Positions 21,040-31,423 of a DNA stretch of 64,000 nt are shown here, in pieces. Every line of letters begins with the position of its first letter. Within the stretch, counting starts at the first letter, position 1. This DNA is from Thiohalobacter thiocyanaticus. Its GTDB lineage: Bacteria > Pseudomonadota > Gammaproteobacteria > Thiohalobacterales > Thiohalobacteraceae. The DNA lies in NCBI RefSeq assembly GCF_003932505.1, contig NZ_QZMU01000001.1, positions 2,046,001 to 2,110,000 on the forward strand. Direction: 5' to 3'. Made by a program: the position numbers and the translations under genes. The notes under the pieces are model-generated. The model was given only the letters and a program-made list of their open reading frames with translations, was not told the origin of the DNA and made no database searches.

Positions 21040-21266
21040 ACCGGCGCATCCGGCACATGTGCCGTATTGTCACAGCAGAGGATGTTTTACGCGCCCTGCT
21101 GCACACGGCTCCGCGGCTCCGGCGGATGGCGGTCCGGACCTTTCAATAAACTGATATTGCGTGATTTTCGCAAGCGGCCGGTCGGTTGTGCCGGGGCTTC
21201 CACCGGGGCCTGGCATAGTGGTTGCTCCTGTAGCAGTGCCTTTTCATGAATTACAGGAGTTGAACG
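21040..21266 (+). other. Spacer upstream of the DUF4168 gene
   Basis: 227 bases without a gene. It probably holds the promoter of the secreted DUF4168 protein. An AGGAG ribosome-binding site lies at 21255-21259; I could not assign promoter boxes with confidence. Confidence 0.3.
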
Positions 21267-21707
21267 ATGATGAAATCCGCACTCAAACCTCTGGTACTGG
21301 CCGCCCTTGGCCTGGGATTGTCCGTTGCCGCCCACGCCCAGGAATACGGGCAGGGCCAGGGTGGTTATCAGCAGCAGGGTCAGCCGCCCGCCGGCCAACA
21401 GCAGGGGCAGCCGCCCGCCGCTCAGCAGCCGGGTGGGGCTGCCGCGCCCCAGGTGGATCTCAGCGATCAGCAGGTCAGCCAGTTCAAGGCGGCCTTCGAC
21501 GAGATCAGCACCATTCGCCAGGCCTATGCCGATGAACTGCAGAATGCCGAGGATCCGAACAAGGCGCGCGAACTGCAGCAGCAGGCGCAGTCCGAGATGG
21601 TGGAAGCCGTCGAGGATTCCGGTCTGTCCGTGCAGGACTATAACCGCATTGCCGGCGCCATCCAGCAGGACCCCGAGCTGCGCAGCCAGGTGCTGGGTAC
21701 CAACTGA
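21267..21707 (+). CDS. DUF4168 domain secreted protein
   Basis: A 146-residue protein with a signal peptide (cleavage expected after AHAQ, about residue 25), a low-complexity linker rich in Gln, Gly and Pro (about 28-60), and a C-terminal helical DUF4168 domain (LSDQQVSQFKAAFDEIS through DYNRIAGAIQQDPELRSQV). DUF4168 proteins are exported and of unknown function. The gene has its own terminator directly downstream, so it is probably monocistronic. Confidence 0.75.
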   Translation: MMKSALKPLVLAALGLGLSVAAHAQEYGQGQGGYQQQGQPPAGQQQGQPPAAQQPGGAAAPQVDLSDQQVSQFKAAFDEISTIRQAYADELQNAEDPNKARELQQQAQSEMVEAVEDSGLSVQDYNRIAGAIQQDPELRSQVLGTN

Positions 21708-21738
21708 ACCTCAGGTTCTGCCTCCTCCCTCTTGATTG

Positions 21739-21760
21739 CCCCGCATTGCGGGGTTTTTTT
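21739..21760 (+). terminator. Rho-independent terminator after the DUF4168 gene
   Basis: A perfect CCCCGC-ATT-GCGGGG hairpin (21739-21753) followed by a run of seven T. Confidence 0.9.
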
Positions 21761-21765
21761 GTTCT

Positions 21766-21793
21766 GGCGTGAGGCGTGAGGCGTGAGGCGTGA
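21766..21793. repeat. Tandem repeat GGCGTGA x4
   Basis: Four perfect copies of the heptamer GGCGTGA in the gap between the DUF4168 terminator and the rsmE stop codon. Probably a slippage-prone intergenic microsatellite; related GTGAGG-type text recurs between pgk and pyk. Confidence 0.85.
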
Positions 21794-21798
21794 GGGTA

Positions 21799-22530
21799 TC
21801 AGGTGAGGTCGCCGTACAGGCACTGCAGGGCGGCCAGGGCGGCCAGGCCGGCGGTCTCGGTACGCAGGATGCGCGGGCCCAGGCGTACGCCCTGAAAACC
21901 GGCGTTGCGGGCCTGGCCGCGTTCCGACGCGCTGAGACCGCCTTCGGGACCGATCAGCAGGCTGAGGGCCCGCGTCGCCGCCAGGTCGTGCGGGCCGCGT
22001 TCCGCGGTCGGGTCCAGCAGCAGCCCGAGTCGGTCCGGGGTATGCGCGGCCAGGGCGGCGCTCAGGTTCTGCATGTCGGCCAGTTCCGGCAGGCGGTTGC
22101 GCCCGCACTGCTCGCAGGCGTGGATGATCACGCCGCGCCAGTGCTGCATGCGTTTGTTCAGCCGTTCGCCGCTGAGTTTGACCTGGCTGCGTTCGGTGGC
22201 CAGGGGTACGACGCGGCTCACGCCCAGTTCCACCGCCTTCTGCAGGATCAGGTCCATCTTCTCGCCGCGCGCGATACCCTGCAGCAGCGCGATATCCAGC
22301 GGGGATTCGCGTTTCTGATCGATGAATTCCCTAATGCTAACCTGCGCCCCCTCGCGTCGGGTGTCCTCGAGGGTGGCGCAATATTCGCCGCCCTCGCCGT
22401 TGAACAGGATCAGGCTGTCGCCGACCTGCAGGCGCAGTACCTTGACGGCGTGACGCTGGGCGCGTGGATCGAGCTGGACAGTGCTGCCACTGGTGAGAGG
22501 CTGGGGCAGGTAGATGCGGGGCGTGGGCAT
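21799..22530 (-). CDS. rsmE: 16S rRNA (uracil(1498)-N(3))-methyltransferase
   Basis: RsmE methylates U1498 in the decoding region of 16S rRNA using SAM. The ATG at 22530 gives MPTPRIYLPQPL, 243 residues, the usual RsmE length. The N-terminal PUA-like domain is followed by the SPOUT fold with KMDLILQKAVELGVSRVVPL, then LLIGPEGGLSASERGQAR and LGPRILRTETAGLAAL, the deep-knot SAM site. An in-frame ATG at 22593 would add residues encoded inside an inverted repeat, so I reject it. Same strand as metF and ahcY, a SAM-related neighbourhood. Confidence 0.95.
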   Translation of the reverse strand: MPTPRIYLPQPLTSGSTVQLDPRAQRHAVKVLRLQVGDSLILFNGEGGEYCATLEDTRREGAQVSIREFIDQKRESPLDIALLQGIARGEKMDLILQKAVELGVSRVVPLATERSQVKLSGERLNKRMQHWRGVIIHACEQCGRNRLPELADMQNLSAALAAHTPDRLGLLLDPTAERGPHDLAATRALSLLIGPEGGLSASERGQARNAGFQGVRLGPRILRTETAGLAALAALQCLYGDLT

Positions 22531-22558
22531 GCGCTGGGGATTTCCGATGGCTGAAAAG

Positions 22559-22594
22559 AATGACGGGAAGCATAAAACAATGCTTCCCGTCATT
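22559..22594. repeat. Perfect 15-bp inverted repeat between metF and rsmE
   Basis: Arms AATGACGGGAAGCAT and ATGCTTCCCGTCATT around a six-base loop. It lies just downstream of metF in the direction of transcription. It has no long T tract, so it may be a processing or attenuation stem rather than a full terminator. Confidence 0.85.
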
Positions 22595-22628
22595 CATCGG
22601 CCGTGGACCGGATGGCCCGGGTGACCGC

Positions 22629-23486
22629 TTATTCCCGAACCGGCAGGCCCAGGTTCTTCCAGATCGCGATGGTCGGCGCCGAACGGTTCATCACATAGAA
22701 GTGAATGCCCGGCACGCCGGCGTCCAGCAGGCGCTGACACAGGTCGGTGACGACCTCTTCGCCGAATTTTCCGAGCGATTCCATGTCGTCGCCATAGGCG
22801 ATCAGGCGCTGGCGGATCCAGCGCGGGATCTCCGCCCCGCAGGCATCGGAGAAGCGGGCCAGCTGCTTGTAGTTGGTGATGGGCATGATGCCCGGCACGA
22901 TCGGCAGATCGATCCCCATCTTCTCGCAATCATCGACGAAGCGGAAATAGGCGTCGGCGTTGAAGAAGTACTGGGTGATCGCGGTATTGGCGCCCGCGTC
23001 GACCTTGCGCTTGAAGTTGTTCAGATCCTCGAAGGCAGTCGGCGCCTGGGGATGGAACTCCGGATAGGCCGCGACCTCGAGCTTGAAGCTGTCGCCGGTC
23101 TCGGCGCGAATGAATTCCACCAGTTCGTTGGCGTACTTGAACTCGCCGGTGTCGCGCATACCGGAGGGCATGTCGCCCCGGAGGGTGACGATACGGCGTA
23201 CGCCCGCGTCTTTGTAGCGTTGCAACAGGGTGCGGATATTGTCCCTGGTCGAGCCGATGCAGGACAGGTGCGGTGCGGCATCGGTGCCGGACTTGATGAT
23301 TTCGGCGACGGTTTCGAAAGTGCCTTCCTGGGTGCTGCCGCCGGCACCGAAGGTCACGGAATAGAAATTGGGGTTGAGTTTGTCCAGCCGCGAGCGGGCC
23401 AGGCGCAGCTTCTTCGCGCCTTCCTCCGTCTTGGGCGGGAAGAACTCAAAACTGAATGATTTATCGTACTTTTGCTGAGTTTTCAT
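22629..23486 (-). CDS. metF: 5,10-Methylenetetrahydrofolate reductase
   Basis: A 285-residue FAD enzyme making 5-methyl-THF for methionine synthase. MetF signatures are FSFEFFPPKTEEG near the N-terminus, SVTFGAGGSTQEGT, the GDMPSG turn and the ITQYFFNADAYFRFVD segment. It lies downstream of ahcY on the same strand with a 103-base gap, so the SAH riboswitch ahead of ahcY may control both genes, consistent with recycling of homocysteine to methionine. Confidence 0.96.
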   Translation of the reverse strand: MKTQQKYDKSFSFEFFPPKTEEGAKKLRLARSRLDKLNPNFYSVTFGAGGSTQEGTFETVAEIIKSGTDAAPHLSCIGSTRDNIRTLLQRYKDAGVRRIVTLRGDMPSGMRDTGEFKYANELVEFIRAETGDSFKLEVAAYPEFHPQAPTAFEDLNNFKRKVDAGANTAITQYFFNADAYFRFVDDCEKMGIDLPIVPGIMPITNYKQLARFSDACGAEIPRWIRQRLIAYGDDMESLGKFGEEVVTDLCQRLLDAGVPGIHFYVMNRSAPTIAIWKNLGLPVRE

Positions 23487-23537
23487 AGGCAGGCTTCATG
23501 ATCTGTTGGCAGGTGAGTGATGAAAAGGCCGGCGCGC

Positions 23538-23561
23538 GGGCAGCGGCGGCTGCCGCTGCCC
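23538..23561. repeat. GC-rich palindromic stem between ahcY and metF
   Basis: GGGCAGCGGC paired with GCCGCTGCCC around a four-base loop. In the minus direction it is followed only by a weak pyrimidine stretch. It may damp or stabilise read-through between ahcY and metF. Confidence 0.6.
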
Positions 23562-23589
23562 GTCGCCGGTGTTTCATTGTGCTGCCTGA

Positions 23590-25002
23590 TCAGTAGCGGT
23601 AGTGCTCGGGCTTGTAGGGGCCCTCGACCGGAACGCCGATGTAGTCGGCCTGCTCCTTGCTCAGCTTGGTCAGCTTCGCACCGATCTTGTCCAGGTGCAG
23701 ACGCGCGACCTCCTCATCCAGGTGCTTGGGCAGGATGTAGACGTCGTTGTCGTACTGGTCGCCCTTGCTGAACAGCTCGATCTGCGCCAGTACCTGGTTG
23801 GTAAAGGAGTTGGACATCACGAAGCTTGGGTGACCGGTGCCGCAGCCCAGGTTCACCAGACGGCCTTCGGCCAGCATGGTCACGCGGTGGCCGTCGGGGA
23901 AGACGATCTGGTCGACCTGCGGCTTGATGTTGATCCACTCGTGCTTGCGGGTCTGCTCGATCTGGATCTCGTTGTCAAAGTGACCGATGTTGCACACGAT
24001 GGCCTGATCCTTCATCGCGGCCATGTGGTCATAGGTGATGATGTCCTTGTTACCGGTGGTGGTGACGAAGATATCGCCCAGCGGTGCGGCATCTTCCATG
24101 GTGACCACGCGATAGCCTTCCATCGCCGCCTGCAGGGCGCAGATCGGGTCGATCTCGGTGACCCATACGGTCGCACCCAGGCCGCGCAGCGACTGGGCCG
24201 AGCCCTTGCCGACGTCGCCGTAGCCGCAGACCACGCCGATCTTGCCGGCGATCATGGTGTCGGTGGCGCGCTTGATGCCGTCGACCAGCGACTCGCGGCA
24301 GCCGTACAGGTTGTCGAACTTGGACTTGGTTACCGAGTCGTTGACGTTGATGGCGGGGAAGGCCAGTTCGCCATTCCTGGACATCTCATACAGACGATGC
24401 ACGCCGGTGGTGGTCTCCTCGGTCACGCCCTGGATGTTCTTCTTGATATTGGAGTACCAGTTAGGGGACTCCTTGAGCTTGGCCTTGATGGCGTTGAACA
24501 GGGCCACTTCCTCTTCGCTGCTCGGGTTGTCCAGCACGGAGAGGTCGGATTCGGCCTTGGTGCCCAGCATGATCAGCATGGTGGCGTCGCCGCCGTCATC
24601 CAGGATCATGTTCGGGGTCTCGTCGCCGAACTCCATCAGCTTATGGGTGAAGTCCCAGTACTCTTCCAGGCTCTCGCCCTTGTAGGCATAGACCGGAACG
24701 CCACTGGCGGCGATGGCCGCGGCGGCGTGGTCCTGAGTGGAGAAGATGTTGCATGACACCCAGCGCACCTCGGCGCCGAGTGCGACCAGCGTCTCGATCA
24801 GCACGGCGGTCTGGATGGTCATGTGCAGGCTGCCGGCGATCCGGGCGCCCTTGAGCGGCTGCTCGTCACGGTATTTCTCGCGGGTGGCGATCAGACCGGG
24901 CATTTCGGTCTCGGCGATTTCGATTTCCTTGCGACCCCAATCGGCGAGATTGATGTCGGCAACCTTGAAGTCAGTGAAGTTCTTGTCCATCACGGCGTTC
25001 AT
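23590..25002 (-). CDS. ahcY: Adenosylhomocysteinase (SAH hydrolase)
   Basis: A 470-residue NAD-dependent enzyme hydrolysing S-adenosylhomocysteine to adenosine and homocysteine. Seen: [15 protein letters not shown] and the [14 protein letters not shown] substrate region, the NAD-binding [17 protein letters not shown], and the C-terminal PYKPEHYRY tail. The C-terminal tail and an insert after TQDH of about 40 residues match the long bacterial/eukaryotic type. It sits directly behind an SAH riboswitch, which turns the gene on when its substrate builds up. Confidence 0.97.
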   Translation of the reverse strand: MNAVMDKNFTDFKVADINLADWGRKEIEIAETEMPGLIATREKYRDEQPLKGARIAGSLHMTIQTAVLIETLVALGAEVRWVSCNIFSTQDHAAAAIAASGVPVYAYKGESLEEYWDFTHKLMEFGDETPNMILDDGGDATMLIMLGTKAESDLSVLDNPSSEEEVALFNAIKAKLKESPNWYSNIKKNIQGVTEETTTGVHRLYEMSRNGELAFPAINVNDSVTKSKFDNLYGCRESLVDGIKRATDTMIAGKIGVVCGYGDVGKGSAQSLRGLGATVWVTEIDPICALQAAMEGYRVVTMEDAAPLGDIFVTTTGNKDIITYDHMAAMKDQAIVCNIGHFDNEIQIEQTRKHEWINIKPQVDQIVFPDGHRVTMLAEGRLVNLGCGTGHPSFVMSNSFTNQVLAQIELFSKGDQYDNDVYILPKHLDEEVARLHLDKIGAKLTKLSKEQADYIGVPVEGPYKPEHYRY

Positions 25003-25018
25003 GTAGTTGGTCTCCCAA

Positions 25019-25147
25019 GTTACCGAGCGCAGTTGTTCATCCTGAACCCGCTTATCTCCGAGCCTGGCAGGAGGCGGCGGAGTTTATCGATCGGGGCGGA
25101 CCCTGGTCGATAAACTCCGCGCTCCTGTTGCAACGCTCCTCGAAGTG
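25019..25147 (-). promoter_or_regulatory. S-adenosylhomocysteine (SAH) riboswitch
   Basis: Read on the minus strand, the ahcY leader contains the conserved SAH aptamer strings GAGGAGCGTTGC (about 25143-25130), CCAGGCTCGGAG (about 25070-25057) and a closing TGCGCTCGG (about 25030-25022) that pairs with the first string as a pseudoknot. The variable stem is long: a 13-bp helix (CGGAGTTTATCGA with its complement, 25079-25118) lies inside. The position immediately upstream of ahcY fits the known role of activating SAH hydrolase expression. Confidence 0.85.
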
Positions 25148-25186
25148 CGGATGACCGTTATCTAACAGTCGTTGCTTACAAAAAAG

Positions 25187-26353
25187 TTACAGGCCGGCGC
25201 CGTCACGCAGCAGTTCGGCCTTGTCAGTCCGTTCCCAGGGCAGGTCGATGTCGTCCCGACCCAGATGCCCGTAGGCGGCGGTCTGCTGATACAGCGGCTG
25301 GAGCAGATCCAGCATGGTGATGATGCCCCAGGGGCGCAGGTCGAAATGCTCGCGCACCAGGGCGGTGATCCTGCTCTCCTCGACGTGATGGGTACCGAAG
25401 GTCTCCACCGTGATGGAGGTCGGCTCCGCCACGCCGATGGCGTAGGACACCTGCAGTTCGCAGCGGTCGGCAAGGCCGGCTGCGACGATGTTCTTAGCCA
25501 CATAGCGGCAGGCATAGGCCGCCGAGCGGTCCACCTTGGACGGGTCCTTGCCCGAGAAGGCGCCGCCGCCATGGCGGGACATACCGCCGTAGGTGTCGAC
25601 GATGATCTTGCGCCCGGTCAGGCCGCAGTCGCCCATCGGCCCGCCGATGACGAATTTGCCGGTCGGGTTGATGTGGATCTTGTCCTCATCGCACCCGGCC
25701 AGCCACTGTTCCGGGATCACCGGTTTTATGATCATCTCGAAGACGGCTTCCCGCAGCTCGGGCAGCGCGATCTCCGGAGCATGCTGGGTGGACAGCACGA
25801 CGGCATCCACGCCCACCGGTTTCAGATTCTCGTAGCAGAACGTGACCTGGCTCTTGGCGTCCGGCCGCAGCCAGGGCAGTTCGCCGTTCCTGCGCAGTTC
25901 GGCCTGGCGGCGGACCAGGCGGTGCGCATAGGTGATCGGCGCCGGCATCAGCACGTCTGTCTCGTTGGTGGCGTAGCCGAACATCAGGCCCTGGTCGCCC
26001 GCGCCCTGCTGTTCGCGGCTGGCGCGGTCCACGCCCTGGCGGATGTCGGCGGACTGCTCGCCCAGGGCGTTGATCACGGCGCAGGTGTGGCCGTCGAAGC
26101 CGATGTCCGAGCTGGTGTAGCCGATGTCATTGACGGTGCGGCGCACCAGCTCTTCGTATCTGATGGTGGCGCCGGTGGTGATCTCGCCGGCCAGGACCAC
26201 CATGCCGGTCTTGACCAGGGTCTCGCAGGCCACGCGGGCGTGCGGATCCTGGGCGATGATGGCGTCCAGCACGGCGTCCGAGATCTGGTCGCACATCTTG
26301 TCCGGGTGCCCCTCCGAGACGGACTCGGAGGTGAACAGGAAGTCGTTTGACAT
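25187..26353 (-). CDS. metK: S-adenosylmethionine synthetase
   Basis: A 388-residue enzyme that makes SAM from methionine and ATP. Hallmarks: [20 protein letters not shown] at the N-terminus, the [12 protein letters not shown] hexapeptide region, and the P-loop-like [19 protein letters not shown]. It lies upstream of the riboswitch and ahcY on the same strand, with a separate gap of 184 bases, so metK is probably transcribed with or just before the ahcY-metF unit and completes the SAM cycle in this locus. Confidence 0.97.
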   Translation of the reverse strand: MSNDFLFTSESVSEGHPDKMCDQISDAVLDAIIAQDPHARVACETLVKTGMVVLAGEITTGATIRYEELVRRTVNDIGYTSSDIGFDGHTCAVINALGEQSADIRQGVDRASREQQGAGDQGLMFGYATNETDVLMPAPITYAHRLVRRQAELRRNGELPWLRPDAKSQVTFCYENLKPVGVDAVVLSTQHAPEIALPELREAVFEMIIKPVIPEQWLAGCDEDKIHINPTGKFVIGGPMGDCGLTGRKIIVDTYGGMSRHGGGAFSGKDPSKVDRSAAYACRYVAKNIVAAGLADRCELQVSYAIGVAEPTSITVETFGTHHVEESRITALVREHFDLRPWGIITMLDLLQPLYQQTAAYGHLGRDDIDLPWERTDKAELLRDGAGL

Positions 26354-26503
26354 GTATTTTGGGTTACAGCCTCAAAGAGCCGGTCATCTTAACAAATATT
26401 TGCACAAATATATAGCCGGGTCCTTTCGTGAGCGCGGGTGCCGGGTATAATGAAAGGCAACAGGAATCGACCGAAACCCTAATGAAAGCGAGGAATTAGC
26501 GCC

Positions 26504-27067
26504 ATGGTGTCGTTGGAAACCCCCGTATGCGACTTCGGCCGGCCGGCCGTCGACTTCTCTCTGCCCGGCGTGGACGGCCGGACCTGGACCCTGCAGGACT
26601 GCCGCGGTGAGAAGGGCCTGCTGGTGATGTTCATCTGCAACCACTGCCCCTACGTCAAGGCCGTGCGCGACCGTATCGTGCGTGATGCCCGGGAGTTGAA
26701 GGAGAAATACGGCATCAACAGCGTGGCCATCATGTCCAATGATCCGAGCGACTATCCCGAGGACAGCTTCGAGAACATGAAGCAGGTGGCCGGGGAATTC
26801 GATTTCCCCTTCCCCTACCTGATGGACGAGACCCAGGAAGTGGCCAAGGCCTATGGGGCGGTCTGCACCCCGGATTTCTTCGGCTACAACGCCGATCTGG
26901 AACTGCAGTACCGTGGCCGGCTGGATGAAAGCCGCAAGGAGGCCGCCGCGCCCGACGTGAAGCGCGACCTGTTCGAGGCCATGGTCCAGGTCGCCGAGAC
27001 CGGTCAGGGTCCGGCCGAGCAGATCCCCAGCATGGGCTGCTCCATCAAGTGGAAGGAAGAGGCCTGA
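26504..27067 (+). CDS. Thioredoxin-fold redox protein (thioredoxin family)
   Basis: A 187-residue cytoplasmic protein of the AhpC/TSA-thioredoxin superfamily. A conserved FICNHCPYVKAVRDRIV motif carries a C-x-x-C pair near residues 45-48; SNDPSDYPEDSFENMK and the cis-Pro segment GAVCTPDFFGYN follow, as in the widespread bacterial thioredoxin family proteins of unknown substrate. It is divergent from metK and has no signal peptide. A disulfide reductase or peroxidase-like role is inference. Confidence 0.85.
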   Translation: MVSLETPVCDFGRPAVDFSLPGVDGRTWTLQDCRGEKGLLVMFICNHCPYVKAVRDRIVRDARELKEKYGINSVAIMSNDPSDYPEDSFENMKQVAGEFDFPFPYLMDETQEVAKAYGAVCTPDFFGYNADLELQYRGRLDESRKEAAAPDVKRDLFEAMVQVAETGQGPAEQIPSMGCSIKWKEEA

Positions 27068-27096
27068 AGGGGGCGCTGGACTGGACACAAAGACCT

Positions 27097-27192
27097 CAAC
27101 GCAAAGGCGCGGAGGTGCAAAGGACGCAAAGACTAATTTATTGAAATATATATAATACTCTGCGGTCTCTGCGCCTTTGCGCCTCTGCGTTG
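27097..27192. repeat. Imperfect long inverted repeat (CAACGCAAAGGCGC type)
   Basis: Left arm starts CAACGCAAAGGCGCGGAGG and the right arm ends GCCTTTGCGCCTCTGCGTTG, with an AT-rich centre. This looks like the common intergenic CGCAAAGGCGC dispersed repeat, possibly a MITE-like element. Minus-strand open frames across it are repeat translations, not a gene. Confidence 0.75.
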
Positions 27193-27251
27193 AAGGGGGT
27201 TTGCCAAACGGGCTTGCCTCCCCGGGCCGGTTGGGGATCATAATAAGGTAT

Positions 27252-27686
27252 ATGAACGGGTTCGAGACCTTCTTTCGGGATGAGCCGATTGAGGTCCGGG
27301 AGCTGACCCTCCCGGCCCGGGTCTACAATCTGGCCCACGTCGTCCTGCAGCGCTCGGGCCGGGAGTGCGTGTTCGTGCCCATCCGCAGCATGCAGTTCAT
27401 GGGCGTGATCGACGCCGAGGAGATCATCTTCGTCGACATCCAGGCCAAGCACCTGGTCGAAGTCGCCTGGACGCATTTCCGCCCCCAGGTTCGCCAGTCC
27501 CTGGACGAGCCCGTTCCCTACCGGGTGGAGGTCTACCTGGAAAAGGGCCGGGAGAGCGCCAGGCGGCTCCAGGGCGAGTTCGCCAAGGCCTTGGAAGAAA
27601 TGGAAAAACGTCATCTCGACCGGCAGCATTCCGAGCACGCCGGCGAGGTGCTCCCTCTGCCCGGCAGATCCCCCCGCCGCACCTGA
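27252..27686 (+). CDS. Conserved hypothetical protein
   Basis: A 144-residue soluble protein starting MNGFETFFRDEP with the ATG at 27252 (upstream in-frame sequence belongs to the inverted repeat). The first 90 residues look like a compact alpha/beta domain (LPARVYNLAHVVLQRSGRE, VFVPIRSMQFMGVIDAEEIIFVD); the rest is a charged helix (KGRESARRLQGEFAKALEEME) and an Arg/His-rich tail. I do not recognise the family. It may be a lineage-specific regulator, but that is not shown. Confidence 0.65.
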   Translation: MNGFETFFRDEPIEVRELTLPARVYNLAHVVLQRSGRECVFVPIRSMQFMGVIDAEEIIFVDIQAKHLVEVAWTHFRPQVRQSLDEPVPYRVEVYLEKGRESARRLQGEFAKALEEMEKRHLDRQHSEHAGEVLPLPGRSPRRT

Positions 27687-28016
27687 GCCGTACCGGGCTA
27701 ATGCCCGTATAAAATCCCCGGCCTGCCCCCGCTATTGCGACACCGCACCAACTAGGGGAAAATACGCCGCTCTCCCGGGCCCGGGTGATGCCTTTCCCAG
27801 TGCACCCCGTGGCTGAATGAGGCCGTAGACACGGCCGGCTCCCAGAACGGCCGGATGCGTGACATTTCATGCGCCCTCCGAGCAGGTACGGCGGTCGAGG
27901 GTGCATTTTCGTTTTACCGGGAAGAAAAACATCAGGTTTTGCGGCGGGGCCGCCTGTAGCGGACGGCGGCGCGCCTTCACAAGATTTCTTAAATAAAGCG
28001 TTTACAGGAGAGAGCT
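27687..28016 (+). other. Gene-free leader region upstream of transketolase
   Basis: 330 bases without a credible gene. The last part is AT-richer and ends with an ACAGGAGAG ribosome-binding site before the tkt ATG. It must carry the promoter of the Calvin/glycolysis cluster. I see short GC-rich complementary stretches but no known riboswitch. Confidence 0.4.
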
Positions 28017-30005
28017 ATGCCTTCTCGCAGAGAGCTTGCCAATGCCATTCGTGCACTGAGCATGGATGCCGTTCAGAAGGCCAAGTCCGGTCATCCCGGC
28101 GCCCCCATGGGCATGGCGGACATCGCCGAGGTGCTGTGGAACGATTTCCTCAAGCACAACCCGGCCAACCCGCACTGGTGGGACCGCGACCGTTTCGTGC
28201 TGTCCAACGGTCACGGCTCCATGCTGATCTACTCCCTGCTGCATCTCACCGGCTATGACCTGCCGATGGCAGAGCTGAAGAACTTCCGTCAGCTGCACTC
28301 CAGGACCCCGGGTCACCCCGAGTACGGCTACACCCCCGGTGTCGAGACCACCACCGGGCCGCTGGGTCAGGGCATCAGCAACGCCGTGGGCATGGCGCTG
28401 GCCGAGCGCTCCCTGGCCGCGCAGTTCAACCGTGACGGCCACCACATTGTCGACCATTACACCTACGTATTCATGGGTGACGGCTGCATGATGGAAGGCA
28501 TCTCCCACGAGTCCTGCGCCCTGGCCGGCACCCTGGGCCTGGGCAAGCTGATCGCCTTCTGGGACGACAACGGCATCTCCATCGACGGCCACGTCGACAC
28601 CTGGTTCACCGACGACACCCCCAAGCGCTTCGAGGCCTATGGCTGGCACGTGGTGCGCGGTGTGGACGGCCACGACCCGGAAGCCGTGGCCAAGGCCATC
28701 CATGAGGCCAAGTCGGTCAACGACAAGCCCACCCTGATCTGCACCAAGACCGTCATCGGCTACGGTGCCCCGAACCTGTGCGGCAGCCACGACTGCCACG
28801 GCGCCCCGCTGGGTGACGACGAGATCAAGGCCACCCGTGAGAACATCGACTGGAAGCACGAGCCCTTCGTGATCCCGGACGAGATCTACGCCGGCTGGGA
28901 CGCCAGGGACAAGGGTACGAAGACCGAGGCCGAGTGGAACGAGAAATTCGCCGCCTACCGTGCCGCCTTCCCTGATCTGGCCGCCGAGTTCGAGCGCCGC
29001 ATGAAGGGCGAGCTGCCGGCCAACTGGCAGGAGACCGCCGAGGCACTGATCAAGAGCTGCGACGAGGCCGGTGCCTCCGACCCGACCCGCAAGGCCTCCG
29101 GCAACGCCATCAAGGCCTTCGCCAAGGTACTGCCGGAATTCATCGGTGGCTCTGCCGACCTCACCCCGTCCAACAATACCTCCTGGCCGGAGTGCAAGCA
29201 GATCACCAACACGGTGGCTGACGGCAACTACATCTCCTACGGCGTGCGCGAGTTCGGCATGTCCGCCATCATCAACGGCATGACGCTGCACGGCGGTGTG
29301 AAGCCCTTCGGCGGCACCTTCCTGATGTTCTCCGAATACGCCCGCAACGCCCTGCGCATGGCCGCGCTGATGAAGGTGCCGAGCCTGTTCGTCTACACCC
29401 ACGACTCCATCGGTCTGGGCGAAGACGGCCCCACCCACCAGCCGGTCGAGCAGATATCCACCCTGCGCCTGATGCCCAACATGTCGCTGTGGCGCCCCTG
29501 TGACACGGTCGAGACCGCCGTGGCCTGGAAAGCCGCCATTGAGCGGACCGACGGTCCCTCCTGCCTGGTGTTCTCGCGCCAGAACCTGGCTCACATGGAG
29601 CGCAGCGCCGATCAGATCGCCAATATCGCCCGCGGCGGCTACGTGCTGCGCGACTGCGACGGTGCTCCGGATGCCATCATCATCGCCACCGGTTCCGAGG
29701 TCGAGATCGCGGTCAAGGCCGCCGAGAGCCTCTCCGGCAAGAAGATCCGCGTGGTCTCCATGCCCTCGACCGACACCTTCGACGCCCAGGACGAGGCTTA
29801 CAGGGAATCGGTCCTGCCGAAGTCCTGCACCAAACGGGTGGCCGTCGAGGCCGGTGTCACTGATTACTGGCGCAAGTACGTCGGCCTGGACGGCGCCGTG
29901 GTCGGCCTGGATCGCTTCGGCGAGTCCGCGCCGGCCGGTGAGCTGTTCAAGGAGTTCGGCTTCACCGCGGAGAACGTTGCCAAGGCAGTGGAAGGCATTC
30001 TGTAA
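28017..30005 (+). CDS. tkt: Transketolase
   Basis: A 662-residue thiamine-diphosphate enzyme moving two-carbon units in the Calvin cycle and pentose phosphate pathway. N-terminal [21 protein letters not shown], the ThDP/Mg motif [12 protein letters not shown] through [11 protein letters not shown], and the C-terminal [19 protein letters not shown] are all canonical. First gene of a co-oriented tkt-gap-pgk-pyk-fba cluster seen in autotrophic gammaproteobacteria. Confidence 0.97.
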   Translation: MPSRRELANAIRALSMDAVQKAKSGHPGAPMGMADIAEVLWNDFLKHNPANPHWWDRDRFVLSNGHGSMLIYSLLHLTGYDLPMAELKNFRQLHSRTPGHPEYGYTPGVETTTGPLGQGISNAVGMALAERSLAAQFNRDGHHIVDHYTYVFMGDGCMMEGISHESCALAGTLGLGKLIAFWDDNGISIDGHVDTWFTDDTPKRFEAYGWHVVRGVDGHDPEAVAKAIHEAKSVNDKPTLICTKTVIGYGAPNLCGSHDCHGAPLGDDEIKATRENIDWKHEPFVIPDEIYAGWDARDKGTKTEAEWNEKFAAYRAAFPDLAAEFERRMKGELPANWQETAEALIKSCDEAGASDPTRKASGNAIKAFAKVLPEFIGGSADLTPSNNTSWPECKQITNTVADGNYISYGVREFGMSAIINGMTLHGGVKPFGGTFLMFSEYARNALRMAALMKVPSLFVYTHDSIGLGEDGPTHQPVEQISTLRLMPNMSLWRPCDTVETAVAWKAAIERTDGPSCLVFSRQNLAHMERSADQIANIARGGYVLRDCDGAPDAIIIATGSEVEIAVKAAESLSGKKIRVVSMPSTDTFDAQDEAYRESVLPKSCTKRVAVEAGVTDYWRKYVGLDGAVVGLDRFGESAPAGELFKEFGFTAENVAKAVEGIL

Positions 30006-30023
30006 GGACTTCTGCCCAGCAAC

Positions 30024-30108
30024 CGTCATTGCGAGCGTAGCGCGGCAATCTCGTAATGCGGCAGGAACAGCAAGAGATTGCTTCGTCACTTCGTTCCTCG
30101 CAATGACG
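30024..30108. repeat. Inverted repeat (CGTCATTGCGAG type) between tkt and gap
   Basis: Ends CGTCATTGCGAG and CTCGCAATGACG are perfect complements, with further internal pairing (GCAATCTC / GAGATTGC). This is a well-known type of dispersed intergenic palindrome in bacteria. It can form a long stem in the tkt-gap transcript. Confidence 0.9.
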
Positions 30109-30135
30109 GTACAAAGATTTCGTGACTTAAAGTAG

Positions 30136-31161
<1,026 letters not shown>

Positions 31162-31167
31162 TGCCGC

Positions 31168-31228
31168 AGGTATCAGGGGCCAGGGGTCAGGGATCAGCGA
31201 CAAGCTGTTCCCGGCCCCTGAAACCTGA
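31168..31228. repeat. Imperfect inverted repeat after gap
   Basis: AGGTATCAGGGGCC near the gap stop codon pairs with GGCCCCTGAAACCT about 45 bases later. A possible weak hairpin in the gap-pgk spacer; no T tract. Confidence 0.5.
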
Positions 31229-31267
31229 GCCTTCTGCGGCTTCGGATGAACGGTGGTTAATTTATGC

Positions 31268-31347
31268 CGTCATCCCGGCGAAGGCCGGGATCCAGAAGCC
31301 GCAGTCGGTTTTCAAACCGCTGGATTCCGGCCTCCGCCGGAATGACG
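31268..31347. repeat. Inverted repeat (CGTCATCCCGGCGAAGG type) between gap and pgk
   Basis: Ends CGTCATCCCGGCGAAGGCCG and CGGCCTCCGCCGGAATGACG are near-perfect complements, with an inner pair CCGGGATCCAG / CTGGATTCCGG. This is another common dispersed palindrome family, different from the tkt-gap one. Confidence 0.9.
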
Positions 31348-31423
31348 AGGTGGGTGGAAAACGATTTGTCATGCCTGCGGGCATCGCAAATCGCTTTCAA
31401 CATATTAAATACAGGAGTTGTGC

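Noticed and set aside
21766..21793. CRISPR-like short repeat
   Set aside because: Only four 7-mers in direct tandem without spacers.
26384..27241. Minus-strand frame across the thioredoxin-like gene and its flanks
   Set aside because: Antisense shadow plus translation of the CGCAAAGGCGC inverted repeat.
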